64,000 nucleotides of DNA, taken from contig JAJZUL010000002.1 of the NCBI GenBank assembly GCA_021848545.1, positions 62,001 through 126,000 of the forward strand, written 5' to 3'. Made by a program: the position numbers and the translations under genes. The stretch is from Pseudomonadota bacterium (GTDB lineage: Bacteria; Pseudomonadota; Alphaproteobacteria; Rhodospirillales; Magnetospirillaceae). The notes below the pieces were generated by a model. The model was not told the origin of the DNA, did no database searches, and was given only the letters and a program-made list of their open reading frames with translations. Positions 35,894 through 44,897 of the stretch are shown one piece after another; position 1 is the first letter of the stretch; every line of letters starts with the position of its first letter.

Positions 35894-36613
35894 CTACGCC
35901 CCCGACGAGTCCCTGTACATCAACCTTTTTCCAACGATTCCAGCCAGTGCGATGGCGGAGCGCTCACCATCGGACGCATCCCGTTCGTTGTAGCGGAAAT
36001 TGAACTCAGCTACGTAGCGATGCAGATGCTTCTTGGCGCAGTGCTGGTAGACGCCCTTCATGCCGCGCTTGAAGATGCTGAAATAGCCCTCGATGGTGTT
36101 GGTATGCGTCTCGCCCCGGCCGTATTCGCCGATGCCATGGCGGACAACGCCATGGCCGTTGAAGTGCCGGCCCAGATGGACGTACTGCCCGGCTTCGTCC
36201 GTGTTGACGGTCGTCTCCTTGGCGATGTTTTCGGCCAGGATCGGCATAAGAGTCATGGCCTCGCGCAAACGGTGCGCCATGAACCAGGCCGTCTTGTAGG
36301 TCACCTCTAGCACCCGATGAAGCTGGTGGGCGCTGATACCCTTCTTGCTGCTGCACAGCAGATAGGCCGCCTGAAACCACTTATGCAGCGGAACATGGCT
36401 GGACTCGAAGACGGTTCCGACTTTGACGGTGAACTGTTTACGGCAATGACCGCACTTCTTGAGGCCGATGCGCGTGCTGTTGCCTTTCAGATCATAGATA
36501 CGATCAACCGCGCCGCAGTGCGGACAGGTCGGGCCTTCCGGCCAAATGATCTCTTCCAGCTTCGCTACTGCGGCGGTTTCATCGTGGAAGTAGGGTTTGC
36601 TCAAAACGCTCAT
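35894..36613 (-). CDS. IS1595-family (ISXO2-like) transposase with internal in-frame deletion
   Basis: The 239-residue protein starts with a zinc ribbon (C30, C33, C54, C57) and the HKWFQAAYLLCSSKKGISAHQLHR region. It ends with the DDE part: D139 (NTDEAGQY) and E175 (HTNTIEGYFSIFKRGMKGVYQHC). Full-length relatives, as I remember them, are about 300-330 residues and carry the first catalytic Asp in a DETYIG-type motif after REAM. Here REAM (residue 120) runs straight into TLMPILAENI, so roughly 80 residues and that Asp are missing. The frame is open, but the enzyme is probably inactive. GGAGA precedes the ATG. Confidence 0.88.
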   Translation of the reverse strand: MSVLSKPYFHDETAAVAKLEEIIWPEGPTCPHCGAVDRIYDLKGNSTRIGLKKCGHCRKQFTVKVGTVFESSHVPLHKWFQAAYLLCSSKKGISAHQLHRVLEVTYKTAWFMAHRLREAMTLMPILAENIAKETTVNTDEAGQYVHLGRHFNGHGVVRHGIGEYGRGETHTNTIEGYFSIFKRGMKGVYQHCAKKHLHRYVAEFNFRYNERDASDGERSAIALAGIVGKRLMYRDSSGA

Positions 36614-36678
36614 CGGGCGATCTCCTAATATGGAGATTCTACCGCCGGTGCGTTGGGTTTGTAAAGTATATAATCGCC

Positions 36679-36731
36679 AAATATAAAGCCTTTAGACCGT
36701 GATGCAGATTTTCTGCGTCACGGTCTAAAGG
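36679..36731. repeat. Family B repeat, copy 3, right part, with target duplication
   Basis: It starts with AAATATAA (36679-36686, the right target duplication) and continues to a hairpin with 18-nt arms: TTTAGACCGTGATGCAGA (36691-36708) and its near-exact complement (36712-36729). The right arm contains the TAG stop of the TPR/ATP-grasp gene. Confidence 0.85.
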
Positions 36732-38947
36732 CCGGCGGTGCGGGCCAGCAGGGCGTCGAACGCCCGCTTGATTTGCGCCACATGGGGGTCTTTGTAAGGC
36801 AGGGCGCGGTTGTGGCCGTGGATCAGCATGGTGGCGTTGACCTCGAACACCACCACCCGGCCCCCCCCGTCCACGGCGCAATCGATGCCGAAAAATTCCA
36901 GTCCGACGATGCGGCGGATTTCGGCCAGGGCGGCCATGGCGGCGGGACCGAACACGGTGCCGGGATCGGCGAGGAAGCGCTTTTCCTCCTCCTGCATCCA
37001 GGGCGTGGTTTCCATTTCGGTGCGGTAATGATGGACCTTCCACTGGTCGGCGATGGCCAGATGATAGGGCAGGATCTCGTCGCCCACGAAGATCATCCGG
37101 TATTTGCGCACGAACCCGTCGGCCGAGCGGCAATCGACGAAATCGCTGAGATAGTAGGATTGGTCCGGCTGCCGGCCGACAAAGGCGGCCAGCGCGGCGC
37201 GATCCTCGATCTTTTCGAAATCGTCGCCGCCGTGGCTGCCCGCCAGACGCACAAGGAAGGGAAAGGCGAAACCGGTCGTCGCATGCCCGTCGGACAGCAG
37301 TTGCGATCCGGTGCGCCGCGCGACGCGGGGGACCCGGCATCCGGGGATGTCGGCCAGCAGACGGGCGATGGTTTCGCGATCGGTGACGGCGATCCGGTCG
37401 GGGTGATTGATGACCGGCCGGTCCAGGCGGCCGATCAGATCGGCCGCCATCTTCAGGGATTCAGCGCTTTTGTCGGGGTCGGAGATCAGATTGACCACCA
37501 CATCGCACCCGGCCTGCGCCGCCGCCGGTTCCGGGTCGCGGCCGGACAGCAGGGCCAGGAAATGGGCGTCATAGGCATCGCGGCCCACCAGGTATTCGGC
37601 AGGCGTGTTGCCGGCGCCCGGCGCGTTGAGCAGCAGCACGGAAAAAGCCGACGGCTGCAACGCCGCCGGCCAGGTGACCAGGGGTCGCTTGTCCATAACG
37701 AGATCGAAATAGACCTTGGCCTCGGTGATCCGGCCCAATTGGTGCAGCGTGTTGCCCAATTCCATCAGATAGGTGGGCTCGTCGGGGTGAAGCTCGGCGG
37801 CCTGGGCGAAATCGAGCGCGGCTTCGGCCAGACGGCCGGCGCCGGCCAAGGCGGCGCCGCGCTTGTAATGGGCGGCGGCGAAATCCGGTCGCAGGGCAAG
37901 GCAGCGGCTCAGGGTGGCGATGGCCGCGTCCATATCTTCCAGGGCGGTTTCGGCGGCGCCCAGGATGTAAAGCAGCCCGGCATGGGCGGGGTCGGACGTC
38001 TCCCCCAGGCCGTCCGCCAGGGCCACCACGTCGTCATGGCGTTCGCATTCCAGCAGCAGGGCCGCCAATTGGGTCCGGGTGTCGGCGTGGCCGGGCCTCA
38101 GCGCCAGGGCTTGGCGATAGGCGTTCTCGGCCTCCGCCGCCCGGTGCCGGCCATGGTGCAGGCGGCCGATGGCCAGCCGGGTGTCGGCATCGTCCGGCGC
38201 CAGGGCGGCGACACGGTTCAACACGCTCAACGCCCGATCCTCGCGGCCGGCGGCCGCCGAAGCGGCGGCCAGCCGGCGCAGCAGTTCGGCGTCGTCCGGA
38301 GCCGTCGCCACCAGACGCTCCAGATGGCCGGCGACGACTTCATAAGCGGCGCGGGCCTCGTCCCAGCGGCCCAGGGTCGCCAGCAGGCGCGCCATGTTGG
38401 CGGTGGCGTCGGCATGATCGGGGGCCAGGGCCAGGGCCTTGCGGCAGGCGGCGATCCCGTCTTCGATGCGACCCGCCGCCGCGTATCCATAGGCCAGATT
38501 GTTCCAGCCATCGACATCGTCGGGCCGCAAGGTAAGGGCGGTTTCATAGGCGGCGACGGCCGCGGCCGGTTGACCGGCCAGCAGCATCACCAACCCCAGG
38601 CCGGCATGGGGATCGGCCTGGGTCGGGTCCAGCGTCACGGCTCGTTCATAGGCGGCGCGGGCGGAATCCAGGTGGCCCAGGGCCCGTTCGGCATCGCCCA
38701 GGCCGCTGAACAGCACGGCATGGGCGGGCGCGGCTGAGGATTCCACCAGGGTGGCCGCCCGTCGCAGCAACGGCGCTGCTTCGTGCGGGCGGCCGGAATC
38801 GAGATACAAACGCCCCAGAAGGTGCCGGGCGTTGGCATCGTCCGGGGCGGTGTCCAGAACCTGGCGATACCGGGTTTCGGCCGCCGCCAGATCGCCTTTC
38901 TGGTGAAAAGCCAGCGCGTCGAGAAGCACGGGATCCGGCGACGACAT
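36725..38947 (-). CDS. TPR protein with C-terminal ATP-grasp domain
   Basis: The 740-residue protein has about 11 TPR repeats (1-430; for example PTQADPHAGLGLVMLLAGQPAAAVAAYETALTLRPDD) joined to an ATP-grasp-like domain (about 440-735). The latter shows INHPDRIAVTDRETIARLL, FPFLVRLAGSHGGDDFEKI, and the metal-binding end FFGIDCAVDGGGRVVVFEVNATM. ATP-grasp enzymes ligate carboxylates to amines; the TPRs would present a protein or peptide substrate. The product is unknown. GGGGAGG precedes the ATG, and the stop codon is inside a family B hairpin. Confidence 0.8.
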   Translation of the reverse strand: MSSPDPVLLDALAFHQKGDLAAAETRYRQVLDTAPDDANARHLLGRLYLDSGRPHEAAPLLRRAATLVESSAAPAHAVLFSGLGDAERALGHLDSARAAYERAVTLDPTQADPHAGLGLVMLLAGQPAAAVAAYETALTLRPDDVDGWNNLAYGYAAAGRIEDGIAACRKALALAPDHADATANMARLLATLGRWDEARAAYEVVAGHLERLVATAPDDAELLRRLAAASAAAGREDRALSVLNRVAALAPDDADTRLAIGRLHHGRHRAAEAENAYRQALALRPGHADTRTQLAALLLECERHDDVVALADGLGETSDPAHAGLLYILGAAETALEDMDAAIATLSRCLALRPDFAAAHYKRGAALAGAGRLAEAALDFAQAAELHPDEPTYLMELGNTLHQLGRITEAKVYFDLVMDKRPLVTWPAALQPSAFSVLLLNAPGAGNTPAEYLVGRDAYDAHFLALLSGRDPEPAAAQAGCDVVVNLISDPDKSAESLKMAADLIGRLDRPVINHPDRIAVTDRETIARLLADIPGCRVPRVARRTGSQLLSDGHATTGFAFPFLVRLAGSHGGDDFEKIEDRAALAAFVGRQPDQSYYLSDFVDCRSADGFVRKYRMIFVGDEILPYHLAIADQWKVHHYRTEMETTPWMQEEEKRFLADPGTVFGPAAMAALAEIRRIVGLEFFGIDCAVDGGGRVVVFEVNATMLIHGHNRALPYKDPHVAQIKRAFDALLARTAGL

Positions 38948-39163
38948 GATTCCTCCCCTTTCAGTCGGACGGGACCGGCCTTGGAAATGATTATGCCTCG
39001 CCCTATGGTTCCGGCAAAGGCCGGCCTTTCGCCCGGCCGGCTGGCGGCCGACCGAAATCTTCACCGGCGGGGACGGGCCGAAAATAAATGATACGAACGG
39101 CGCTGGTGTCGGTCTGGCCGAGCACTTAGATTAAGGCCAAATCGCGATAATGGCAGGTGGTTC

Positions 39164-39844
39164 ATGAGTGGGTTGGATTTGGGGTACGAGGGTGTGGTCT
39201 TCGATCTGGACGGGACCCTGATCGACAGCGTTCCGGATTTGGCCGACGCGGTGAATCGCATGCTGGCCGCCGAAGGGCGCAACCCCCTGCCCGAGGGGGA
39301 AGTGGCGTTGATGGTGGGCGACGGGGTGGCGACTCTGGTGGCCCGCGCCTTCGACGCCGCCGGCGGTCCGCCGGCTGGCGATATCGCGCCCCGTGTGGCT
39401 CGCTTCATCGCCGATTACGAAAAGAACGCGGCTCTCAGAACCCGGCCCTGGCCCCATGTGGTGGACACGCTGGAGGATTTGCGCCGGTCCGGCCTGCGGC
39501 TGGCGGTCTGCACCAACAAGGTGCGCGGGGCGACGGTGAACATATTGGACGGTCTGGGCATGACCTCCCTGTTCGACGCGGTGGTGGGATGCGACGACAC
39601 GCCGGCGCCGAAGCCCGACCCCCGGCATGTGCTGGTCACCCTGGACCGGATGGGGGTGACGCCGGACCGCGCCGTTTATGTGGGCGATTCGCCCAACGAC
39701 GTGGCGGCGGCCAAGGCGGCGGGGGTGCTCTGCGTGGTGGTGTCGTTCGGCTATACCCGCGTACCGCCGGCGGAACTGGGCGCCGACCGGGTGATCGACG
39801 ATTTCGCCGATCTGCCGGCGGCGTTGCGCGACCTGTCGGCGTGA
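39164..39844 (+). CDS. gph: Phosphoglycolate phosphatase
   Basis: The 226-residue HAD hydrolase has motif I FDLDGTLIDS, motif II CTNKVRG region and motif IV YVGDSPNDVAAAKAAG with the Gph-type cap domain. It removes phosphate from 2-phosphoglycolate, made during DNA repair or by RuBisCO oxygenation. It is convergent with holA, 14 bp apart. Confidence 0.9.
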   Translation: MSGLDLGYEGVVFDLDGTLIDSVPDLADAVNRMLAAEGRNPLPEGEVALMVGDGVATLVARAFDAAGGPPAGDIAPRVARFIADYEKNAALRTRPWPHVVDTLEDLRRSGLRLAVCTNKVRGATVNILDGLGMTSLFDAVVGCDDTPAPKPDPRHVLVTLDRMGVTPDRAVYVGDSPNDVAAAKAAGVLCVVVSFGYTRVPPAELGADRVIDDFADLPAALRDLSA

Positions 39845-39858
39845 TTTGATTTTTGGCC

Positions 39859-40893
39859 CTATCGCCCCCGCGAACGGGGCGGGGCGGCGGCGCGGGCGAT
39901 CTGCATCAGGGCCCGCGCGGCGACCGCCTGCGCCGGCATGCCGGTGGTCTTGCAGGTTGTTTCCGCGTCGATCAGCATGTCGAGCGCCCGGCCCAGCCGG
40001 TCGGCGGGCCAGTGTCCGACCTGGCGCTTGAACCGGTCGGCGACCTTGAAAATCACCGGCGGCTTCAAGGCGCCCACCGCCTGATCGATGGATTTTCCCC
40101 GGCTCACCAGGCCGGCGGTCAGATGCAGGCGCTGGAAATGGCGGGCGACCGCCCGCAACACGGTGATCGGTTGCGCGCCGGTCAGGCGGTCGAGCAGGCG
40201 CTGGACCGCCTTCTGATCGCCATCCGCGACCGCCAGCGCCAGATCGTCCAGGGACAAAGCGGCGCCGTCGCCGACGCAGGCGCTGGCGTCGGTAAGACCG
40301 ACCCGGCCGCCTTCCTCGCCCATGAACAGGATCAGCTTGGTCAGCTCGGCGCGGGTCAGGCGGCGGTCGCCACCGAGATGGGCGACCAGATAGGCGGTGG
40401 CGTCCTGATCGGCGGTCAGGCCCGCCGCGCTCAGCTCTTCGCGGATCAGCCCGGCCAGACTGGCCGCGTCGTCGGCATAACAGGCGATGGCGGCGGCATT
40501 GTCGGCGCCCTCGAACAATTTGCGCAGGGACGAGCGGGAATTCAGCTCTCCGGCCTCGACCACCACCAGCGCGTCGCCCACGGGTTGGGACAGAAAACGC
40601 TCCAAGACGGGGGTGACGCCGTCGCCGGCATCGCGCAGCAAAACCACGCGCCGTCCGCCGGTCAGCGCCAGGGCGGCGGCCTCGTCGGCCAGACGGGCCG
40701 GGTCCTCCTTCAAGGAGGCGGGAGTCAGTTCGGCGACCCGGAACGGGTCCTTGAGATCCCCCGCCACATGGACCGCCAGCCGGTCGGCCCGTTCGCGGGC
40801 CAGACCGCCATCGGGCCCGTAGACCAGGATCGCCCGCATGGCGCCGTCGGGGGTTCGGACGAAACCGTCGGCCCGCGACGCGCTGATTTTCAT
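39859..40893 (-). CDS. holA: DNA polymerase III delta subunit
   Basis: The 344-residue protein fits HolA: AILVYGPDGGLARERADRLA at the start, the ALTGGRRVVLLRDAGD region, LNSRSSLRKLFE, and the collar-domain stretch HLGGDRRLTRAELTKLILFMG. Delta opens the beta clamp in the clamp loader. Its start overlaps the lptE stop by four bases, the standard leuS-lptE-holA order. Confidence 0.94.
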   Translation of the reverse strand: MKISASRADGFVRTPDGAMRAILVYGPDGGLARERADRLAVHVAGDLKDPFRVAELTPASLKEDPARLADEAAALALTGGRRVVLLRDAGDGVTPVLERFLSQPVGDALVVVEAGELNSRSSLRKLFEGADNAAAIACYADDAASLAGLIREELSAAGLTADQDATAYLVAHLGGDRRLTRAELTKLILFMGEEGGRVGLTDASACVGDGAALSLDDLALAVADGDQKAVQRLLDRLTGAQPITVLRAVARHFQRLHLTAGLVSRGKSIDQAVGALKPPVIFKVADRFKRQVGHWPADRLGRALDMLIDAETTCKTTGMPAQAVAARALMQIARAAAPPRSRGR

Positions 40894-41495
40894 TGCGGGC
40901 CGTCCGGCCGGGTTACGGCCCCGTGGTATAAATAGGTGGCCAGCCGGTCTTGAAGGGAATCGGCGAGCTGGGTCAGCGCCTGATTTTCCGCGTCGCGTTC
41001 CGCCGCGACGCTGGCATAACGCGCTCCCAGATAATTGACGCTGATCACCGAGGCGGCCGACCCGCCATAGGTGGCGTTGTTGGCCGTGTTGCGAAGGGTG
41101 TAGGCGGCGACCAGGGTCAATTCGCCGCCCGAAGCGGTGGCATCCTTCTGGTAGGCGATGCCCGACATCTGCCGGGTCAGATGAACCGACAGCACATAGC
41201 GGGGATGGAGCGGTTCGCCATCGGGATTGAGACGTTCCAGCAGCAGGTTGCGCAGAATCTGACCGTCGCGATCGGCGATGCCGTCGATGCGGATCGAAGC
41301 GAATTCCTTCGCGATCGGCGAGGCGGCATCGCCGCGCGACTGGTAGAGCGGATGGAAACCGCACGCCGACAGCGCCAGCACCGCGGCCAGGACGGCCCAC
41401 CGCCGCGCCGGCAACAGCCGCTTAAGGCGCCCTGAAAGCGGCGCCGGCCGCTTAGACCACCACGGCAGCGGCGCCGGCCGCTTAGACCACCACAT
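40890..41495 (-). CDS. lptE: LPS-assembly lipoprotein LptE
   Basis: The protein (201 residues from this ATG) has a lipoprotein signal ending in [13 protein letters not shown] and the LptE-type fold signature ([30 protein letters not shown]). It plugs the LptD barrel that inserts LPS in the outer membrane. The first 20 residues contain a tandem repeat WWSKRPAPL created by a 30-bp DNA duplication across the leuS stop; translation may really start at an in-frame TTG about 30 codons later (LPARRWAVL). The gene overlaps leuS by 14 nt. Confidence 0.88.
   Translation of the reverse strand: MWWSKRPAPLPWWSKRPAPLSGRLKRLLPARRWAVLAAVLALSACGFHPLYQSRGDAASPIAKEFASIRIDGIADRDGQILRNLLLERLNPDGEPLHPRYVLSVHLTRQMSGIAYQKDATASGGELTLVAAYTLRNTANNATYGGSAASVISVNYLGARYASVAAERDAENQALTQLADSLQDRLATYLYHGAVTRPDGPQ
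41437..41493. repeat. 30-bp tandem duplication spanning the leuS stop
   Basis: AGCGGCGCCGGCCGCTTAGA and the next seven bases occur at 41437-41463 and again at 41467-41493, a period of 30 bp. The second copy holds the true leuS stop (41482-41484); the first is a relic of the same stop in the LptE leader. Confidence 0.85.
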
Positions 41496-44052
41496 TGACG
41501 ATCCGGTTGGGCACGACGATCACCTTGCGCGGGGGTTTTCCCGACATTGCCGCGCCGACCTGCGGTTGGGCAAGGGCGATGCGCTCGGCGGTGGCGGCAT
41601 CGGCGTCCTTGGGCAGCGAGACGGTGGCGCGCAGCTTGCCGTTGACCTGAACCGCGACGGTCACCGTATCCTCCACCAGCAGGGCGGGTTGCGCTTCGGG
41701 CCAGGCGGTTTCGGAAACCAGCGTATCGTGGCCCAGCGCCTGCCACATCTCCTCGGCCAGATGGGGCATCATCGGCGCCGCCAGCAGCACCGCCGTCTCC
41801 AGACCTTCGCGCAAAACCCAGGCCGAATCGGCGCCGCCCTTCAACTCGCCCAAGGCGTTGGTCAATTCGCGGATGCGTGCGACCGCCTTGTTGAAATGGA
41901 ACCGTTCGATATCTTCGCCCACCGCGGCGATGGTGCGATGGATCAGGCGCCGCACCTCTTCCGCCTCGGCGCCCAGCGCCGGCATCGGCGTTCCCAAAGG
42001 CGGCAGGGGCAGGTTGGGCACGGCCACCATCCGCCACAGGCGGTTGACATAGCGCCAGGCGCCGTCGATGCCCGCCTCGGTCCAGTCCAGATCCCGTTCC
42101 GGCGGCGAATCGGACAGCATGAACAGCCGCGCCGTATCGGCGCCATAGGTGGCGATGATATGGGCGGGGTCGACGACGTTCCGTTTCGACTTCGACATTT
42201 TTTCCGAACGGCCGACGATGGCCGGCCGGCCGGTTTTGGTTTCAAGGGCGCCGTCGGCGCCCGTGGTCACCTCGTCGGGATAAAGCCAGCCGCCACCCTC
42301 GGATTTATAGGTCTCGTGACAGACCATCCCCTGGGTCAGCAATCCGTCGAACGGTTCGCGGATGCCGACGATGCCGCAATCGGCCAGCGCCCGGGTGAAG
42401 AAGCGCGAATAGAGCAGATGCAGCACGGCATGTTCGATGCCGCCCACATACTGGTCCACCGGCAGCCAGGCATCGGCCTGGGCGCGGTCGACGGCGACAT
42501 CCTCGCGATCGGGCGAACAGAAGCGGGCGAAATACCACGAGGATTCGAAAAAGGTGTCGAAGGTGTCGGTCTCGCGCCGGGCCTCGGCCCCGCAGGTCGG
42601 ACAGGTGGTCCGCGACCAGTGGGGATGGTGGTCCAACGGATTGCCCGGCCGGTCGAAGGTGACGTCCTCGGGCAGCTTCACCGGCAGATCGGCATCGGGA
42701 ACCGGCACCACGCCGCAATCGGGGCAGTGGATCACCGGAATGGGGCATCCCCAATACCGTTGCCGCGACACGCCCCAGTCGCGCAGGCGGTAATTGACGG
42801 TGCGCTGGCCGTTTCCGTCCGCCTCGATGCGTTGGATGGCGGCTTTCTTGGCGTCCTCGACGCTCATGCCGTCAAGAAAGGCCGAGTTGAACAGGGTGCC
42901 GGTCTCGGTATAGGCCACGTCGCCGATGGCGAAGCCGGCGGGATCGCCGCCCGGCGGCAACACCACCGGCACCACCGGCAAACGGTATTTGCGGGCGAAG
43001 TCGAGATCGCGCTGGTCATGGGCGGGGCAGCCGAACACGGCGCCGGTGCCGTATTCCATCAGCACGAAATTGGCGACGTAAACCGGAACCGTGCGATCGG
43101 GATCAAGGGGGTGGATGGCGGAAAGGCCGGTGTCCCAGCCCTTCTTTTCCGCCGCCTCGACCACCGCTTCCGAGGTGCCCATGCGGTTGCATTCGGCGAT
43201 GAAGGCGGCCAGTTCCCCGTTTCCGGCGGCCAGTTCGGCGGCCAGCGGATGGTTGGGCGAAATGGCGCAAAAAGCGGCGCCGAACAGGGTGTCGGGGCGG
43301 GTGGTGAAAATCTCCAGCCGGTCGGTGCGCCCCTGCAATCGCCAGGACAGACGCAGACCTTCGGAGCGGCCGATCCAGTTCTCCTGCATGGCCCGCACCC
43401 GTTCCGGCCAGCGCTCCAGCCCGGCCAGTCCGGTCAGCAATTCCTCGCCATAGGCGGTGATCTTGAGGAACCATTGCGACAGCAGCCGCTTTTCCACCGG
43501 CGCGCCCGACCGCCAGCCGCAGCCGTCGATCACCTGTTCGTTGGCCAGCACCGTATTTTCGACCGGGTCCCAATTGACCCAGGATTCCTTGCGATAGACC
43601 AGACCGGCTTTCAGGAAATCCAGGAACATCTTTTGTTCATGGCGGTAATAGCCGGGATCGCAGGTGGCGAATTCGCGGCGCCAATCGTAGCTGAGCCCCA
43701 TGGATTTGAGCTGGCCGCGCATGGCGGCGATATTGTCCCTGGTCCAGGTCGCCGGATGAATGCCCCGTTCGATGGCGGCGTTTTCCGCCGGCAGCCCGAA
43801 CGCGTCCCAACCCATGGGATGCAGGACGGCGAAACCCTTGGCCCGCTTGTAGCGCGCCACCACGTCGCCCAGAGTGTAATTGCGGACATGGCCCATATGG
43901 ATGCGCCCCGACGGATAGGGGAACATCTCCAGCACATAATATTTGGGCCGTCCCTTGGGATCGTCGGCGGCGAAACAGCCGCGTTCGTCCCAAATCCGCT
44001 GCCATTTGGCTTCGGTTTCACCGGCATTGTAACGGTCGTCGATACGCGCCAT
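41482..44052 (-). CDS. leuS: Leucyl-tRNA synthetase
   Basis: The 856-residue class I synthetase has the HIGH-type motif as HMGH ([15 protein letters not shown]), the editing domain ([12 protein letters not shown], with the conserved Thr-rich site), a zinc-finger-like CPTCGAEA insert and the KMSKS loop ([14 protein letters not shown]). It charges tRNA-Leu. It is downstream of a DUF3576 lipoprotein gene and upstream of lptE and holA, the conserved alphaproteobacterial order. Confidence 0.97.
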   Translation of the reverse strand: MARIDDRYNAGETEAKWQRIWDERGCFAADDPKGRPKYYVLEMFPYPSGRIHMGHVRNYTLGDVVARYKRAKGFAVLHPMGWDAFGLPAENAAIERGIHPATWTRDNIAAMRGQLKSMGLSYDWRREFATCDPGYYRHEQKMFLDFLKAGLVYRKESWVNWDPVENTVLANEQVIDGCGWRSGAPVEKRLLSQWFLKITAYGEELLTGLAGLERWPERVRAMQENWIGRSEGLRLSWRLQGRTDRLEIFTTRPDTLFGAAFCAISPNHPLAAELAAGNGELAAFIAECNRMGTSEAVVEAAEKKGWDTGLSAIHPLDPDRTVPVYVANFVLMEYGTGAVFGCPAHDQRDLDFARKYRLPVVPVVLPPGGDPAGFAIGDVAYTETGTLFNSAFLDGMSVEDAKKAAIQRIEADGNGQRTVNYRLRDWGVSRQRYWGCPIPVIHCPDCGVVPVPDADLPVKLPEDVTFDRPGNPLDHHPHWSRTTCPTCGAEARRETDTFDTFFESSWYFARFCSPDREDVAVDRAQADAWLPVDQYVGGIEHAVLHLLYSRFFTRALADCGIVGIREPFDGLLTQGMVCHETYKSEGGGWLYPDEVTTGADGALETKTGRPAIVGRSEKMSKSKRNVVDPAHIIATYGADTARLFMLSDSPPERDLDWTEAGIDGAWRYVNRLWRMVAVPNLPLPPLGTPMPALGAEAEEVRRLIHRTIAAVGEDIERFHFNKAVARIRELTNALGELKGGADSAWVLREGLETAVLLAAPMMPHLAEEMWQALGHDTLVSETAWPEAQPALLVEDTVTVAVQVNGKLRATVSLPKDADAATAERIALAQPQVGAAMSGKPPRKVIVVPNRIVNVVV

Positions 44053-44100
44053 CGTCTGAATCGCCGCACTTTTTTTGAAAGGAACCGGCCGGCGCCGTCC

Positions 44101-44634
44101 TTATTTCGAGACGATGCGCAATTGCCGGGCGCGGGTCAGGATGGCGTCTTCGATCTCGACCGCCATCTTGGGGCTGACCGCCGTGTCCTTCCATTGGCCG
44201 TCGGGGCCGCGCACCTGTTTGAACACCGAAACCTTGACGCCATCGGCGCGAAGCGCCCGGCCGACGATGAAGACGTTCAGCTTGAACCGTTGATCGTGGG
44301 TTCCCGGCAATTCATACCAATCGGTCAGGATGGTCCCGCCGAAGGGATCGGCGCTGGCCAGCGGCATGAAGGACAGGGTGTCGAGAGAGGCGCGCCACAG
44401 GAACGAATTGACGCCGATGCCGGCTTCGGCGCCGGTGCCGCCGTTCTTGCCGCCGTTGCCGCTGCCGAACAGGCCGCCGGGACCGAAGATGGTCTCCCGC
44501 TTCTGGGGACCCATGGCCGGAGCGGTTCTGTGCAAGCCGCTGTCGCTGGGATAGATGTCCTTTCCCACGCCGCAGCCGGATAGCAATCCTCCCGCCGCCA
44601 GCACCATGACCACCGCCGCAAACCGTATCCTCAT
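44101..44634 (-). CDS. DUF3576 lipoprotein
   Basis: The 177-residue product has a lipoprotein signal (AAGGLLSGCG) and matches DUF3576: GVNSFLWRASLDTLSFMPLASADPFGGTILTDWYE followed by LNVFIVGRALRADGVKVSVFKQ. The family is confined mostly to Alphaproteobacteria and sits next to leuS; an envelope role is inferred. The central region is Gly/Asn-rich. The gap to leuS is 48 nt. Confidence 0.9.
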   Translation of the reverse strand: MRIRFAAVVMVLAAGGLLSGCGVGKDIYPSDSGLHRTAPAMGPQKRETIFGPGGLFGSGNGGKNGGTGAEAGIGVNSFLWRASLDTLSFMPLASADPFGGTILTDWYELPGTHDQRFKLNVFIVGRALRADGVKVSVFKQVRGPDGQWKDTAVSPKMAVEIEDAILTRARQLRIVSK

Positions 44635-44669
44635 CGCTTCAGCATTCCTTATGCCTGCGCCACATAGTT

Positions 44670-44763
44670 TGGCCTCTGCCTAAGCGCGCGCGTCCGCGCG
44701 CTTGGCCGCTCGCTCAATGCTCGCATAAGAGCGTGATTCAACGTCGTTTCATCCCGCTCTAGG
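44670..44763. repeat. Family B repeat, copy 4 (reverse orientation)
   Basis: Read on the minus strand it runs CTAGAGCGGGATG, a hairpin partner ATCACGCTCTTA, GCGAGCATTGAGCGAGCGG, and the GC palindrome (GCGCGCGGACGCGCGCGC). It differs from the other copies in its hairpin sequence and lies in a divergent gap, not a convergent one. It is the main content of the 263-bp gap. Confidence 0.75.
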
Positions 44764-44897
44764 GCGGGAGAATGCACCGCGGCCGCCGCCCAGGACAAGA
44801 GGTGAATTGGTCCGGAGGCCCGGCGGCCGCGGAAAAGGCCGGTTCGCGGCTCGCCGCCCTGTTGCTATGATGGCCCATCGACCGGACGGGACGGGGC

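Larger units (their letters stand above)
34266..36678. mobile_element. IS1595-family transposon with passenger PIN operon (2,413 bp)
   Basis: The ends are 25-bp inverted repeats (34266-34290 and 36654-36678; 23 of 25 identical; outer bases GGCG, inner TTTACAAACCCA). They are flanked by the exact 8-bp duplication AAATATAA. Inside are a transposase gene and four more genes, all on the minus strand. Base composition is visibly more AT-rich than the flanks. The insertion splits a family B repeat whose two halves join cleanly if the element plus one duplication is removed. Confidence 0.92.

Noticed and set aside
34266-36678. Composite transposon made of two IS copies
   Set aside because: Only one transposase gene and one pair of end repeats exist, with a single target duplication outside; it is one element with passengers.
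41566-44583. Plus-strand open frame of about 1,000 codons antisense to leuS
   Set aside because: The same shadow effect applies; leuS on the minus strand has all synthetase motifs.
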